Of a DNA stretch of 64,000 nucleotides, positions 19,860 through 28,600 are shown piece by piece. The notes below the pieces were generated by a model. The model was not told the DNA's origin and searched no databases. It saw only the letters and a list, made by a program, of their open reading frames with translations. Location: contig NZ_CP023702.1 in assembly GCF_008704555.1 (NCBI RefSeq), positions 3,038,001-3,102,000 on the forward strand, written 5' to 3'. The position numbers and the translations under genes were made by a program. Numbering within the stretch: the first letter of the stretch is position 1; every line of letters starts with the position of its first letter. The stretch is from Streptomyces nitrosporeus (GTDB lineage: Bacteria > Actinomycetota > Actinomycetes > Streptomycetales > Streptomycetaceae).

Positions 19860-20809
19860 CCGCTGCTCCAGTTCAGAAGGTTGATGCCCAGCTTGGGTGT
19901 GCCGTTGTCGTTGCCGTCGTAGTAGTGGTAGACGATCAGGTCGCCGTCGGTGTCCTTCATGATCGACTGTCCGCCGGGGCCGATGACCCTGCCGTGCGAC
20001 TCCAGGACCGTCGTGCCGCCGTTCTGCGTCATCGGCACGCCGTTCTTGTCGGTGTACGGCCCGGTGACCCTGGTGGCCCGGCCGACCTTGACCTTGTACG
20101 TGGAGCTGGTGCCGGCGCAGCAGGTGTCGTACGAGGCGAAGAGGTAGTAGTACCCGTTCCGCTTGACGACGAAGGGGGCCTCGACGGCCTTGGTGCCGGT
20201 GGGACGGGAGGCGAGGGAGCGGCGGGAGGTGTCGGAGGACAGCTGCTTCCCGGTGGACGGGTCGATCCGGATCATCTTGATCCCGGTCCACCAGCTGCCG
20301 AAGGACAGCCACCACGCACCGTCGTCGTCGACGAAGAGGTTCGGGTCGATGGCGTTGTAGTCGCTGGAGGAGTTGGAGGTGTACACGACGCCGTAGTCGC
20401 TCCAGCTTCCCGGCAGACCGGTGGCCGACCCCGCCAGCCCGATGGCGGAGGTGTTCGAGCCGAACGACGACACGGAGTAGTACATGAGGTACTTGCCGCC
20501 GTGGTACGAGATGTCCGGCGCCCATGCCTCCATGACAGAGGAGTACTGCGACCACCAGCCCGGCCGGGAGGGGAAGGCGTCCGCTCCGGCGGCGAAGGCG
20601 GTGCGGTCGGACGAGGTCTTGCTGGTGATGCCGTCGTCGGTGGCGTAGAGCAGGTACTGCCCCGACGTGCTGCGGATCATCGTCGGGTCGTGCGTGATGA
20701 CCGATCCGGTGACGTGACCGGGGTTCGGATACGCGGACGCCGAGGTGGGGATGAGGGCGAGCAGCGCGGCTGCGGGGAGGGCGATGAGTGCTGTTTTCCT
20801 GCGGCTCAC
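19841..20809 (-). CDS. Secreted GH43 endo-arabinanase-like enzyme
   Basis: 322 aa from a GTG at 20809 with AGGAG 7-8 nt upstream. Signal peptide about 1-26 (RRKTALIALPAAALLALIPT then SASA). GH43 catalytic triad candidates are Asp41 (THDPTM), Asp155 (AIDPNLFVDDDG) and Glu210 (KAVEAPF), in the spacing seen in endo-1,5-alpha-L-arabinanases. First gene of a two-gene secreted arabinan-degradation unit, with a palindromic operator-like site directly before the ribosome-binding site. Confidence 0.88.
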   Translation of the reverse strand: MSRRKTALIALPAAALLALIPTSASAYPNPGHVTGSVITHDPTMIRSTSGQYLLYATDDGITSKTSSDRTAFAAGADAFPSRPGWWSQYSSVMEAWAPDISYHGGKYLMYYSVSSFGSNTSAIGLAGSATGLPGSWSDYGVVYTSNSSSDYNAIDPNLFVDDDGAWWLSFGSWWTGIKMIRIDPSTGKQLSSDTSRRSLASRPTGTKAVEAPFVVKRNGYYYLFASYDTCCAGTSSTYKVKVGRATRVTGPYTDKNGVPMTQNGGTTVLESHGRVIGPGGQSIMKDTDGDLIVYHYYDGNDNGTPKLGINLLNWSSGWPVAY

Positions 20810-20821
20810 GGGAACACTCCT

Positions 20822-20837
20822 GTTCGAGATTACGAAC
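20822..20837 (-). promoter_or_regulatory. Operator-like palindrome before the arabinanase gene
   Basis: GTTCG and CGAAC are separated by AGATTA, immediately upstream of the Shine-Dalgarno of the GH43 gene. A partial second copy (ACGAACGTTGGTCGT) overlaps it on the distal side. The position suits a LacI- or GntR-type repressor of arabinan use; the regulator is not in the window. Confidence 0.5.
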
Positions 20838-21252
20838 GTTGGTCGTGTTTCTGGACGGAAGGTAGGAGTGAACCCTGGGTGCGTCAACAGCCTGTGCAGC
20901 ATTGGGGGCCGGTGGCCGGAAACAGACGGACGAGGGGGTGTGCGAGAGACGTGAGGCAGCGGCGGGCCGGAGACGGCACGCTCACCGGGCCGCAGCCGCA
21001 CCGGCGGCCGGGCCCCTTCCGGCTCGAAGGACGGGAGAATCCCGGGCCGCCGCCGCCCGTCCGTACCCGGTCGTGCCGTCGAGCATCTCGCGCAGGGCGG
21101 CCGGGGGGCCGTGATGGCGGGCCGGCTCCCCGGTGGGGCGGGGGAGGACCCGCTTCGGATCGACGTGGAGGCCGTCGCGGACGGCGCGCCGGGCCCGGGT
21201 GTCCAGGGCCGTTTCCGGCGACCGGTTCGCGGTGGCGGGCGCTCCGCCCGGC
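20838..21252. other. Intergenic region upstream of the GH43 pair
   Basis: About 415 nt. The right part (near 20838) should hold the GH43 promoter. Frames through the rest have no recognisable protein features. I see no further structure. Confidence 0.4.
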
Positions 21253-21411
21253 TTACGCTTCGGGCAACCGCGTGAGCGGGAGGCCGACGGCTGTGCACAT
21301 CTCGCGGCCGGGGTCCTCATCGGTCCAGAGCCCTTGGTCCTCCTCACCGAGGAAGACCACGTGGGACCAGTGGTACTCGACCCAGCGGGGGTGGTTGATC
21401 AACCCGCTCAT
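21253..21411 (-). CDS. Small hypothetical protein or remnant
   Basis: A 52-codon frame from the ATG at 21411, containing GLINHPRWVEYHWSHVVFLG and GLWTDEDPGREMCTAVGLP. Its composition is that of a real protein (aromatic, balanced charges), unlike the Arg/Pro-rich shadow frames nearby. No clear Shine-Dalgarno. It could be the C-terminal remnant of a longer gene, since coding-like sequence stops abruptly at its N-terminus. Confidence 0.35.
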   Translation of the reverse strand: MSGLINHPRWVEYHWSHVVFLGEEDQGLWTDEDPGREMCTAVGLPLTRLPEA

Positions 21412-21484
21412 GGTCGTCAACGGTGAGCCGGGTGCGTTCCGCCCCACGGGTAGCCGCCCATTCCTGTGGATCAGCGCGGGAGCC

Positions 21485-21982
21485 TCACGTGGCCCGCAGC
21501 CACTGGTCAAGGACTGCGAAGTCCTCGTGGGTGAGGCCGCGGGACGAGGCGATGCGGTGGAGGAGGGCCGGGGCGGGGTGGTGGGCGGACACCCAGTCCC
21601 GATCGGCGTCGGTGAGCTCGTCGTCAACCCAGGCGAACGGACGTCTGTCCGCCCATGCCACCAGGGTCCGGGTCTTCCAGTGGAGTCCGAACCACGTGTC
21701 CTCGCGTTCATGCGCGCCGGAGGTTTCCGGCCAGTGCACGACCGGCAGGGGCGGCAGGCCGAGCCGCGGCGCTATGTCGGTGTTCGCCGTCTCTTCCCAG
21801 GTGGTCGCCCAGACCAGCTCGCACGGCAGGGCCGCGAGGCGAGGCCCGACGCGCGGGTCGAGCCGCGTCAGATGCGAATCCGCCGTGGCGTTTGACGGCT
21901 CGTGCCGCGGGCGGTCACCGAACGGCAGGAGGGGCCCGTCGACGTCCAGGAACAGCAGCGGGCGGTGCTCTCGCTCATTCAC
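21485..21982 (-). CDS. HAD-like hydrolase domain protein
   Basis: 165 aa from a GTG at 21982. The N-terminal motif LLFLDVDGPLLPFG matches HAD motif I (DxDGx). The region ELVWATTWEETANTDIAPRL resembles motif II, and AWVDDELTDADRDWV the acidic motif III. Streptomyces homologues are annotated as HAD-domain proteins. Substrate unknown. An in-frame start seven codons earlier is possible. Confidence 0.7.
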   Translation of the reverse strand: MNEREHRPLLFLDVDGPLLPFGDRPRHEPSNATADSHLTRLDPRVGPRLAALPCELVWATTWEETANTDIAPRLGLPPLPVVHWPETSGAHEREDTWFGLHWKTRTLVAWADRRPFAWVDDELTDADRDWVSAHHPAPALLHRIASSRGLTHEDFAVLDQWLRAT

Positions 21983-22410
21983 GCCACGCGTCCTCCCGCT
22001 CACGCTCGACCAGGACGCCGGGCTCGAAGCGGACGGCCCGCAGGGACGATGTCGTCCCGCAGGAAGCCGCTCCGGGTAGGCCGTCCTCGTTGCCCACGCT
22101 CAGCACCTGTGTGCCTTCCCGGCCCGCGCTGCGACACGGGCCCGCTCGATGACCAGAAGTCGATCGCTCGGAAAGGTACGCCCTCCGCGTTCCGCGAGGC
22201 ACCTCTCCCGGGTCCGGTCCACAGGTCCTGGGCGTTGCTCTCGTCCCACGCGGGCGGTGTGCCATCGGTTCCGGTCACCGCACGAAGCGTCCCTGGCCAT
22301 CGGGTCGGTGTCGAGGTGTTCACCCGGCGCCGGCACAGCGCGGCCCGGACGAGAGGCCCGGGGCATCCGGCGCGTGGGAGGGCCGGGTGATGCGGCCGAG
22401 GGCGAGGGAA
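21983..22410. other. Non-coding or decayed stretch
   Basis: About 430 nt between the HAD-like gene and the broken membrane-protein gene. Open frames on both strands are Arg/Pro/Gly-rich and without a family signature or good ribosome-binding site. I see no structured RNA or repeat. Confidence 0.35.
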
Positions 22411-22856
22411 TCAGCCGGGGCTACCGGGCGCCGGATGCCCGGTGGCGCCCCGGTCCAGGGCCGCGAGGACGCGCGGCAGCTCGTTCGGCATCACGGCGAC
22501 GTGGACACGCCCTTCGGGGGAGGCGCACTCCACGATCGTGCACCTGCCGTTGATCTTCACGGATTCGCGGAACGTCGGTGGTCGTACGCCGGCCTTCCGC
22601 AGCCCTGCCGGAAGACTCACCGCCGCACCGGCCTTGATACGGCCCTCCCAGGCCATCACGTCAGGCAGGCCATCACGTCAGGCCCGATCAGCATGTGCCC
22701 GCGAAGCCGGCGGCCTTCGCGGGCGGGGAGGCGGAGCAGACAGGGAACCCTGACGGTGTCTCCCTGGGCGGCGCTTTCCGCACGCCGCTTCACTGACCGG
22801 CGCAAGAGCCACGCCGTCAGCCCGCCCGCCACCAGGGCAACCACGAGCTCGATCAC
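22411..22856 (-). pseudogene. Frameshifted small membrane protein (17-bp tandem duplication)
   Basis: Reading from a GTG at 22856, the N-terminal part is a membrane helix (IELVVALVAGGLTAWLL), a basic stretch (RRSVKRRAES) and VRVPCLLRLPAREGRRL. It stops at 22656. The rest (WEGRIKAGAAVSLPAGL...NELPRVLAALDRG) continues in another frame to 22411. At the junction the 17-bp unit GGCCATCACGTCAGGCA is repeated in tandem (22651-22684, last base differs). Removing one copy rejoins the frames as ...LIGPDVMAWEGRI..., a protein of about 142 aa resembling small single-pass actinobacterial membrane proteins (DUF2550-like layout). Confidence 0.65.
22651..22684. repeat. 17-bp tandem duplication causing a frameshift
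   Basis: Two adjacent copies of GGCCATCACGTCAGGC plus one base (A or C). Seventeen is not a multiple of three, and deleting one copy brings both coding halves into the same frame. This indicates recent slippage or a sequencing/assembly difference. Confidence 0.8.
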
Positions 22857-22890
22857 TGTGGCATTCAAGCAGCGAGCAGGCTGACAGCTG

Positions 22891-23112
22891 CTACGCGGGG
22901 GACTCGCCGCATGCAGCGTGGGACACGAAGTCCGTCCACGCGGCCGGGGCGAAGCCGAGCTGCGGGCCCGGGACGTACTTGGAATCGCGCACATGCACCG
23001 CCCCGGGAACGGTGGCAACCTCGACGCAGTCGTTGGGGTTGCTGGTGTCGCTGTAGCTGCTCTTGAACCAGACGAGGCCGTCGGACTCCGCGACGGAGGT
23101 CTTGCGGATCAT
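22891..23112 (-). CDS. DUF397 protein, copy 3
   Basis: 73 aa from MIRKTSVAESDGLVWFKSSY, then a DUF397 core: S-x-NDCVEVA, VHVRDSK and a C-terminal tail. The third and most diverged of three tandem copies, with a longer end (SHAACGESPA). DUF397 proteins pair with Scr1/WhiJ-type XRE regulators and probably modulate them; direct function unproven. Confidence 0.85.
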   Translation of the reverse strand: MIRKTSVAESDGLVWFKSSYSDTSNPNDCVEVATVPGAVHVRDSKYVPGPQLGFAPAAWTDFVSHAACGESPA

Positions 23113-23159
23113 GTCACTCCCCGTACTTCTTCGATGAGGACCAGCGGCCCCGAAGTGGC

Positions 23160-23369
23160 TCAGCACTCGGAGGCGTACGCTACGAAGCCCGCCCAAGCGG
23201 CTGGGGCGAAGCCGAGCTGCGGGCCCGGGACGTTCTTGGAATCGCGCACATGCACCGCGCCGGGAGCGGTGGCGACCTCCACGCAGTCGTTGGGATTGCT
23301 GCTGTCGCTGTAACTGCTCTTGAACCAGACAAGGCCGTCGGACTCCGCGACGGAGGTCTTGTAGATCAT
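23160..23369 (-). CDS. DUF397 protein, copy 2
   Basis: 69 aa, MIYKTSVAESDGLVWFKSSY start and NDCVEVATAPGAVHVRDSKN core. Nearly identical to the copy at 23416, including about 45 nt of flanking sequence, so it arose by recent tandem duplication. Confidence 0.87.
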   Translation of the reverse strand: MIYKTSVAESDGLVWFKSSYSDSSNPNDCVEVATAPGAVHVRDSKNVPGPQLGFAPAAWAGFVAYASEC

Positions 23370-23415
23370 CGCTCTCCCAGTACTTCCTCGATGGAGACCA
23401 ACGGTTCAGGGTGGT

Positions 23416-23625
23416 TCAGCCCTCAGAGGCGTACGCCACGAAGCCCGCCCAAGCGGCTGGGGCGAAGCCGAGCTGCGGGCCCGGGACGTTCTTGGAATCG
23501 CGCACATGCACCGCGCCGGGAACGGCGGCAACCTCGACGCAGTCGTTTCCGTTGCTGCTGTCGCTGTAACTGCTCTTGAACCAGACAAGGCCGTCGGACT
23601 CCGCGACGGAGGTCTTGCGGATCAT
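23416..23625 (-). CDS. DUF397 protein, copy 1
   Basis: 69 aa, MIRKTSVAESDGLVWFKSSY start. Its ATG overlaps the stop of the XRE regulator gene by four bases (ATGA), so regulator and DUF397 partner are translationally coupled. Its sequence differs from copies 2 and 3 by only a few residues. Confidence 0.9.
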   Translation of the reverse strand: MIRKTSVAESDGLVWFKSSYSDSSNGNDCVEVAAVPGAVHVRDSKNVPGPQLGFAPAAWAGFVAYASEG

Positions 23626-24503
23626 GTCTCTCCCAGTACTCGCTCGATGAAGGCCGACGACTCCCGTGCGTTCAGAGCCTCGGCCCGGATGATGCCATAA
23701 CGCAGCTCAAGGATCCGGAGCTGCCTCGGCTCGGAGACCGGGCGGCCGCCGAATTCCTCATCGGCACGTCCCACCGCTGTGCCATCACTGAACTTCAGCA
23801 TCTGAATCCGCCCGCCCGACCCCGGATGCTGCCAGTAGCCAGTTGGCATCACCTGGATCTCGACGTGACGCAACTCGCCCAGCTCCAGAAGCCGTTCCAG
23901 TTGTGCTCGCCATACCATCTTGCCCCCGACCGGGCGCCGAAGAGTCACTTCCTCCTGTACAAAACTGAGTTCAGGCCCGGGAGAACGCTCGAAGATGGAC
24001 TGCCGCGCGACACGGGCGGCCACCATCCGATCCAGTTCGTCCACCGAGTACGCAGGCCGCCGGGTCCCCAGAAGTGCCCTCGCGTAGGACTCGGTCTGGA
24101 GCAACCCGTGCAGGTTGTAGCTGCCGTACGACAGCAGCTCCACCGCCCGCGCCTCCAGTTTCGCCAGGTCCCGCACCTTCTTCGGGTAGCGGACCTCCGC
24201 CACGTCTTCCTTCATCGCCGCGATGAGGCCGCCCGCCCTCAGCACCTCGTCGGCCTTGTCCAGGAACTCCGGACGCGGGATCCGCTTGCCGCCCTCGACC
24301 TTGTAGACCAGGTCCTCGCCGTATCCGATGGCCGTGCCGAACTCACCGGCCCGCATGCCCGCCGCCTCGCGGCGCATCCGCAGCTGGCGGCCCACCGTGG
24401 CCACCACGGCCGCGCCGGACTCGTCGTCGGGGTCCACTTCCCAGCCCGGCTCATCCACTTCCTCGACGACGACCGCCTCCGCACCACTCGTCTCCACCGT
24501 CAT
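23622..24503 (-). CDS. XRE/Scr1-family regulator (DUF5753 type)
   Basis: 293 aa from an ATG preceded by GGAGG. An acidic N-terminus (about 1-30) precedes a helix-turn-helix (about 37-88, LRMRREAAGMRAGEFGTAIG). The large C-terminal domain has the family's LLQTESYARALL and QIQVMP-like (EIQVMPTGYW) motifs. WhiJ/Scr1-type regulators act with DUF397 partners and divergently encoded HATPases in developmental control; the exact target is unknown. It diverges from the HATPase gene at 24657. Confidence 0.92.
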   Translation of the reverse strand: MTVETSGAEAVVVEEVDEPGWEVDPDDESGAAVVATVGRQLRMRREAAGMRAGEFGTAIGYGEDLVYKVEGGKRIPRPEFLDKADEVLRAGGLIAAMKEDVAEVRYPKKVRDLAKLEARAVELLSYGSYNLHGLLQTESYARALLGTRRPAYSVDELDRMVAARVARQSIFERSPGPELSFVQEEVTLRRPVGGKMVWRAQLERLLELGELRHVEIQVMPTGYWQHPGSGGRIQMLKFSDGTAVGRADEEFGGRPVSEPRQLRILELRYGIIRAEALNARESSAFIERVLGET

Positions 24504-24656
24504 GGGAATCCCTCCATCGTGCTTCGAACCTGGACGCCCTCTACCCGTGGGGCACTTCCGGACAGGCACGACAGCGCCGGACAAACCTCGGACAGTGATC
24601 GTACGTACCCGGTGTGTCACTTCTCAGCGTAGGCGGCGCCCACCACGCTGTGTGAC

Positions 24657-25094
24657 GTGAACCACGAAACCGCCCAACTGGCGCCCGTTGCCCGCAGCTT
24701 CACAGTGATCCTCTCCCCCACGCCTCGCGGGGCCCGGCTGGCCCGGCTGCTCACCGCCGCTCAGCTCCACGACTGGGGGATGGCGCCGGATCTCGTCCAT
24801 ACCGCGCAGCAGGTGGTGGCGGAGCTGGCCTCCAACGCGGCGACCCACGGCCGGGTGCGCGGTCGTGATTTCCTGCTCGGCCTCGCCACGGCCGGCGAAG
24901 GGCGCACGCTGCGTGTAGAGGTGACCGACACACGGGGTGACAGCCTTCCGCGCCTCCTGCCGTGCGTCCCTCCCCCGGACGACGAGACCGGGCGTGGCCT
25001 GCTGCTGGTCGAGGCGCTGGCCGATCGCTGGGGTGTCGTTCCGGGGCCCGTACCGCGTAAGACGGTGTGGGCGGAGATCGATCTCCGGGCATGA
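24657..25094 (+). CDS. HATPase-domain protein (RsbW/anti-sigma-like)
   Basis: 145 aa from GTG. GHKL ATP-binding fold: N box VVAELASNAATHG (Asn60), G1-like VEVTDTRGD, G2 TGRGLLLVEALADRWG. Compact single-domain form found throughout Streptomyces as anti-sigma-like ATPases next to XRE/DUF397 genes. The 153-nt divergent gap with the regulator should contain both promoters. Confidence 0.88.
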   Translation: MNHETAQLAPVARSFTVILSPTPRGARLARLLTAAQLHDWGMAPDLVHTAQQVVAELASNAATHGRVRGRDFLLGLATAGEGRTLRVEVTDTRGDSLPRLLPCVPPPDDETGRGLLLVEALADRWGVVPGPVPRKTVWAEIDLRA

Positions 25095-25396
25095 CCGGCG
25101 GCGCTTTCACCGGGTCGTGGAAACCCGCGACCCGGTGAGCCGCGTCATGGGCAACCGCGTCGCGGTGACCCACGAGGTAAAAGGCTTTCAAGTAAGGAAA
25201 GAAATGAACTTCCCCACCCAACCCGACCCCGTTCAGGTCGTGTCACTCACTCGGGTGACATAGGGCAACTCAGCTGGATTTGGGTCGGGTTGCCGTGCAT
25301 AAGCTCACCCCGACAACCACAGACATGAGACGGCCCCCGACGGGACAGACATCCCGGCCGAGGGCCTGACCACCGAGGAAGTACAGGAGCTTCCCG
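25095..25396. other. Leader region of the HTH/zinc-ribbon gene
   Basis: About 300 nt. It contains an A/T-richer stretch around 25275-25305 that may hold the promoter. An imperfect stem (GGCCC.../GGGCC with inner GGGA/TCCC) lies at about 25332-25366 just before the start codon. No coding features seen. Confidence 0.35.
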
Positions 25397-26425
25397 ATGG
25401 GTATCCAGCAGGTTATCGCGCCCCCGTGTGCCGCATCCGGTCCGGTTGTGGCTTCCGCGCCCGCCTCCGGCGTCATTCACGTCAACGTCCGGCACACCTC
25501 CAGCTTCACCGTCGCCGGAAACCACCTCGCCCAGCACCGGCAACTCTCACTCGTCGCCATCGGACTGGCCCTGCACATCCAGTCCCTGCCCACCGGCGCG
25601 AAAGCCACCGTCCGACACCTCGCCGGACGCTTCCCCGAGAGCGAACACCGCATCGCCGCCGGACTACGCGAACTGGAAGCAACCGGCTACCTCCACCGCA
25701 GCCGCGTACGCCTGGCCGACGGCCGCATCATCACCCGCACCATCTCCTACAACCAGCCCACCACCACACCTGCCGCAGCACCGGCACCCCGGCAGCGCAA
25801 GGCACGGAAAACACCGGAACCCGCACTCGCCCCGGCCCCGGCATCAGCACCGGCGGCCACACACCAGCCCACCCCGACGCCCGAGCCCACCCCCACACCA
25901 GCTGCCACCCCAGCCCCAGCCCCAGCACCGGCCCCGGAACCGGCCCCCGCACCCCCCACAACCCCGCGCGTCCCCCTCCCCACCGCCCGCACCACACCCC
26001 GACCACCACTCCCCCAACCCCGGACAGCCACCCCCGAACTCCTCAAGGCAGCCACCACACTCCTCGCCGACCTCCCCCGCCACACACCCCGGCTCACCCT
26101 GTCCGAACAAGACGTCACCACACTCGCCCCCGGCGTCGCCGCCTGGCTCGAACGCGAAACACACCCCGACACCATCCGCCACGCCCTCACCCACGACCTG
26201 CCCAACCCCGTCAAACACCCCGCCAGCCTCCTACGCCACCGCCTCACCACCCTCCTCCCACCCCAACCCCCCAGCACAACCGAACTGGAAGCCGCACAAC
26301 CCCGCAGAATCACCATCCCCCTCCAGAACTGCGACCGCTGCGACCGCGCCTTCCGCTCCCGCCACCCCGGCCACTGCCGCGACTGCCACAACAACAACCA
26401 CAGCCCTGCGCAGACAGCCGCATGA
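25397..26425 (+). CDS. Helix-turn-helix protein with Pro-rich linker and C-terminal zinc ribbon
   Basis: 342 aa, ATG behind AGGAG. Residues about 30-120 form a winged-helix-like region (LSLVAIGLALHIQSLPTGAK then HRIAAGLRELEATGYLHRSR). About 125-215 is a low-complexity Pro/Ala/Thr linker. A helical part follows, and the C-terminus has CDRCDRAF and HCRDC, a CxxC...CxxC zinc ribbon. The family is widespread in streptomycetes without known function; DNA binding is inferred. Codons are extremely NNC-biased. Convergent with helR. Confidence 0.75.
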   Translation: MGIQQVIAPPCAASGPVVASAPASGVIHVNVRHTSSFTVAGNHLAQHRQLSLVAIGLALHIQSLPTGAKATVRHLAGRFPESEHRIAAGLRELEATGYLHRSRVRLADGRIITRTISYNQPTTTPAAAPAPRQRKARKTPEPALAPAPASAPAATHQPTPTPEPTPTPAATPAPAPAPAPEPAPAPPTTPRVPLPTARTTPRPPLPQPRTATPELLKAATTLLADLPRHTPRLTLSEQDVTTLAPGVAAWLERETHPDTIRHALTHDLPNPVKHPASLLRHRLTTLLPPQPPSTTELEAAQPRRITIPLQNCDRCDRAFRSRHPGHCRDCHNNNHSPAQTAA

Positions 26426-26451
26426 CAGGGGCGTGACAGGGGTGGACGGAG

Positions 26452-28599
26452 TCAGGCGCTCGTGAGGATCACCAGTTGCTGGGTGGCGCGGGTCATCGCC
26501 ACATAGCGGTCGACCGCTCCTTCGACGCCCGTGCCGAAGTTCTCCGGGTCCACCAGGACGACCAGGTCGAACTCCAGGCCCTTGGACAGCTCCGGGGTGA
26601 GCGAGCGGACCCGTGGCATCGCCCGGAAGGCGGGGTCGCCGATGACGCAGGCGATGCCGTCCTCGTGCGCGGCGAGCCAGTCCTCCAGTACCGGTTCCAG
26701 GTCCGATACCGGCCCGTGGACGACGGGGACACCGCCGCTGCGGATGGAGGACGGCACGTTGGCGTCCGGGATCACGGAGCGGATGACCGGCTCGGCCTCC
26801 GCCATGATCTCTTCCGGCGTCCGGTAGTTGACCGTCAGGGAGGCCAGTTCGATCCGGTCGAACCCGACCCGTTCGAGGCGTTCGCGCCAGGACTCCGTGA
26901 ACCCGTGCCTGGCCTGGGCGCGGTCCCCGACGATGGTGAAGCTGCGGGAGGGACAGCGGAGCAGCAGCATCTGCCACTGGGCGTCGGTCAGTTCCTGCGC
27001 CTCGTCCACGACGACGTGGGCGAACGGTCCGGCGAGCCGGTCCGGTTCGGTGCCGGGCGCACCGGAGTCGTCGGCCAGGGTGTCCTTCATGTCCTGGCCG
27101 TGCAGCATCGTGATCGCCCCCTCGCCGTCGGGGTCGGACGCGAGGAGGTTGTCGACGACCTTGGCCATCTCCTCCCGGTGGGCCTCGGCGGCGGCGGCCT
27201 GCCGGCGCTTGCGCCGTGACGCCTCCGGATCGCCGAGCCGCTGCCGGGCCGCGTCCAGGAACGGCAGGTCGGAGTCGGTCCAGGCCCGGGGGTTCTCGCG
27301 TTGCAGCAGGGACACCTCGTCCCGGCTGAGCCAGGGGGCGCACATCCGCAGGTAGGCGGGCACCGACCAGAGGTCCCCGACGATGTCGGCGGCGTCGAGC
27401 AGCGGCCACGCGCGGTCGAAGGCCGTACGCAGTTCCCTGTTGGCCAGCAGCGACTTCCGCAACAGCGCCGTCGGAGCGTCGCCGTCGTGCCGGTCCATGA
27501 GGATCGTGAGCAGTTCCTCCCACACCTCGGCGCGCGCGTCGTTGTGGGGTGCCCCGGTCTCCGCCGCCTCGAACGCCACGGCCCAGTCGTCGGCGGTGAG
27601 CGGGATGTCGTTCCAGTGGGTCGTGACCGTCATCCCCTTCGTGGGCGGCTCCTCGTAGAACCGGACCGCCGCCTCGACCGCCCGCACCAGGCGGGCCGAG
27701 GACTTCAGACGGGCCACCTCCGGGTCGGCCTCGGCCCCGGCCGAGGCTCCCTCGGGTACGAGGTCCCGCAGGGTGCAGGTCTGCACCCCCTCCTCCCCGA
27801 GGCTGGGCAGCACGTCGGCGACATAGCCCAGGTAGGGCTGGTGCGGGCCGACGAACAGCACACCGCCACGGCGGTGGCCCAGGCGCGGGTCGGAGTAGAG
27901 GAGATAGGCGGAGCGGTGCAGGGCGACGACGGTCTTGCCCGTGCCCGGTCCGCCGTCGACGACGAGCGCTCCGCGTGAACCGGCCCGGATGATGGCGTCC
28001 TGGTCGGCCTGGATGGTGCCGAGTACGTCCCGCATGCGCGGGGAGCGGTTGCTGCCCAGGCTGGCGATGAAGGCGGACTGGTCGTCGAGCGCGGCGTGGC
28101 CGGCGAACGCGTCGGCGGTGAACACCTCGTCCCAGTAGTCGCTGATCCGGCCGCCGGTCCAGCGGTACCTGCGGCGGCTCGCCAGCCCCATGGGGTTGCC
28201 GTGGGTAGCCCCGAAGAACGGCTCGGCCGCCGGGGAGCGCCAGTCCAGGAGCAGCCTTCGGCCCTCGCTGTCGGAGAGGCCGAGCCGCCCGACGTAGACG
28301 GGCTCGGAGCCGTCCTCGCCGACCATGTGCCCGAGGCACAGGTCCAGGCCGAAGCGGCGCAGGGCGCGCAGGCGGGAGGACAGCCGGTGGATCTCCGTGT
28401 CCCGGTCCATCGCCTGCCGGCCCGCGCCGCCGGGAGCCCTGCGTTCGGCGTCGAGGCGGTCGGACAGTTCGGCGATCGTCTGGTCGAGGCACTCGGCGAT
28501 GGCCGCGAAGTGCTCCTCGTCGTGGGCGATCAGGGCCGGGTCCGCCTTGGCCCTGAGGCGGTCGGGGAGGTCGAACGCGCTGGTGGTCGCAGGGGTCAT
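26452..28599 (-). CDS. helR: HelR-type RNA polymerase-recycling motor ATPase (UvrD/HelD family)
   Basis: 715 aa from the ATG at 28599. N-terminal coiled coil (about 15-60); Walker A GGPGTGKT near residue 216; between the RecA halves an insertion with HQPYLGYVADVLPSLGEEGV near 250-270, the kind of loop by which HelD proteins reach the polymerase channel; Walker B VVVDEAQE near 530; late motif TVNYRTPEEI and the C-terminal VAMTRATQQLVIL. HelR displaces rifamycin from RNA polymerase and rescues stalled enzyme. The call is supported by a palindrome matching the rifamycin-associated element 210 nt upstream. Confidence 0.85.
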   Translation of the reverse strand: MTPATTSAFDLPDRLRAKADPALIAHDEEHFAAIAECLDQTIAELSDRLDAERRAPGGAGRQAMDRDTEIHRLSSRLRALRRFGLDLCLGHMVGEDGSEPVYVGRLGLSDSEGRRLLLDWRSPAAEPFFGATHGNPMGLASRRRYRWTGGRISDYWDEVFTADAFAGHAALDDQSAFIASLGSNRSPRMRDVLGTIQADQDAIIRAGSRGALVVDGGPGTGKTVVALHRSAYLLYSDPRLGHRRGGVLFVGPHQPYLGYVADVLPSLGEEGVQTCTLRDLVPEGASAGAEADPEVARLKSSARLVRAVEAAVRFYEEPPTKGMTVTTHWNDIPLTADDWAVAFEAAETGAPHNDARAEVWEELLTILMDRHDGDAPTALLRKSLLANRELRTAFDRAWPLLDAADIVGDLWSVPAYLRMCAPWLSRDEVSLLQRENPRAWTDSDLPFLDAARQRLGDPEASRRKRRQAAAAEAHREEMAKVVDNLLASDPDGEGAITMLHGQDMKDTLADDSGAPGTEPDRLAGPFAHVVVDEAQELTDAQWQMLLLRCPSRSFTIVGDRAQARHGFTESWRERLERVGFDRIELASLTVNYRTPEEIMAEAEPVIRSVIPDANVPSSIRSGGVPVVHGPVSDLEPVLEDWLAAHEDGIACVIGDPAFRAMPRVRSLTPELSKGLEFDLVVLVDPENFGTGVEGAVDRYVAMTRATQQLVILTSA

Positions 28600-28600
28600 G

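Noticed and set aside
22004..22390. Overlapping open frames on both strands
   Set aside because: Arg/Pro/Gly-rich, no ribosome-binding site or family pattern, mutually overlapping.
25731..26397. Minus-strand Gly/Val/Ala-rich frames opposite the HTH/zinc-ribbon gene
   Set aside because: Produced by the Pro/Ala/Thr low-complexity linker of the real plus-strand gene.
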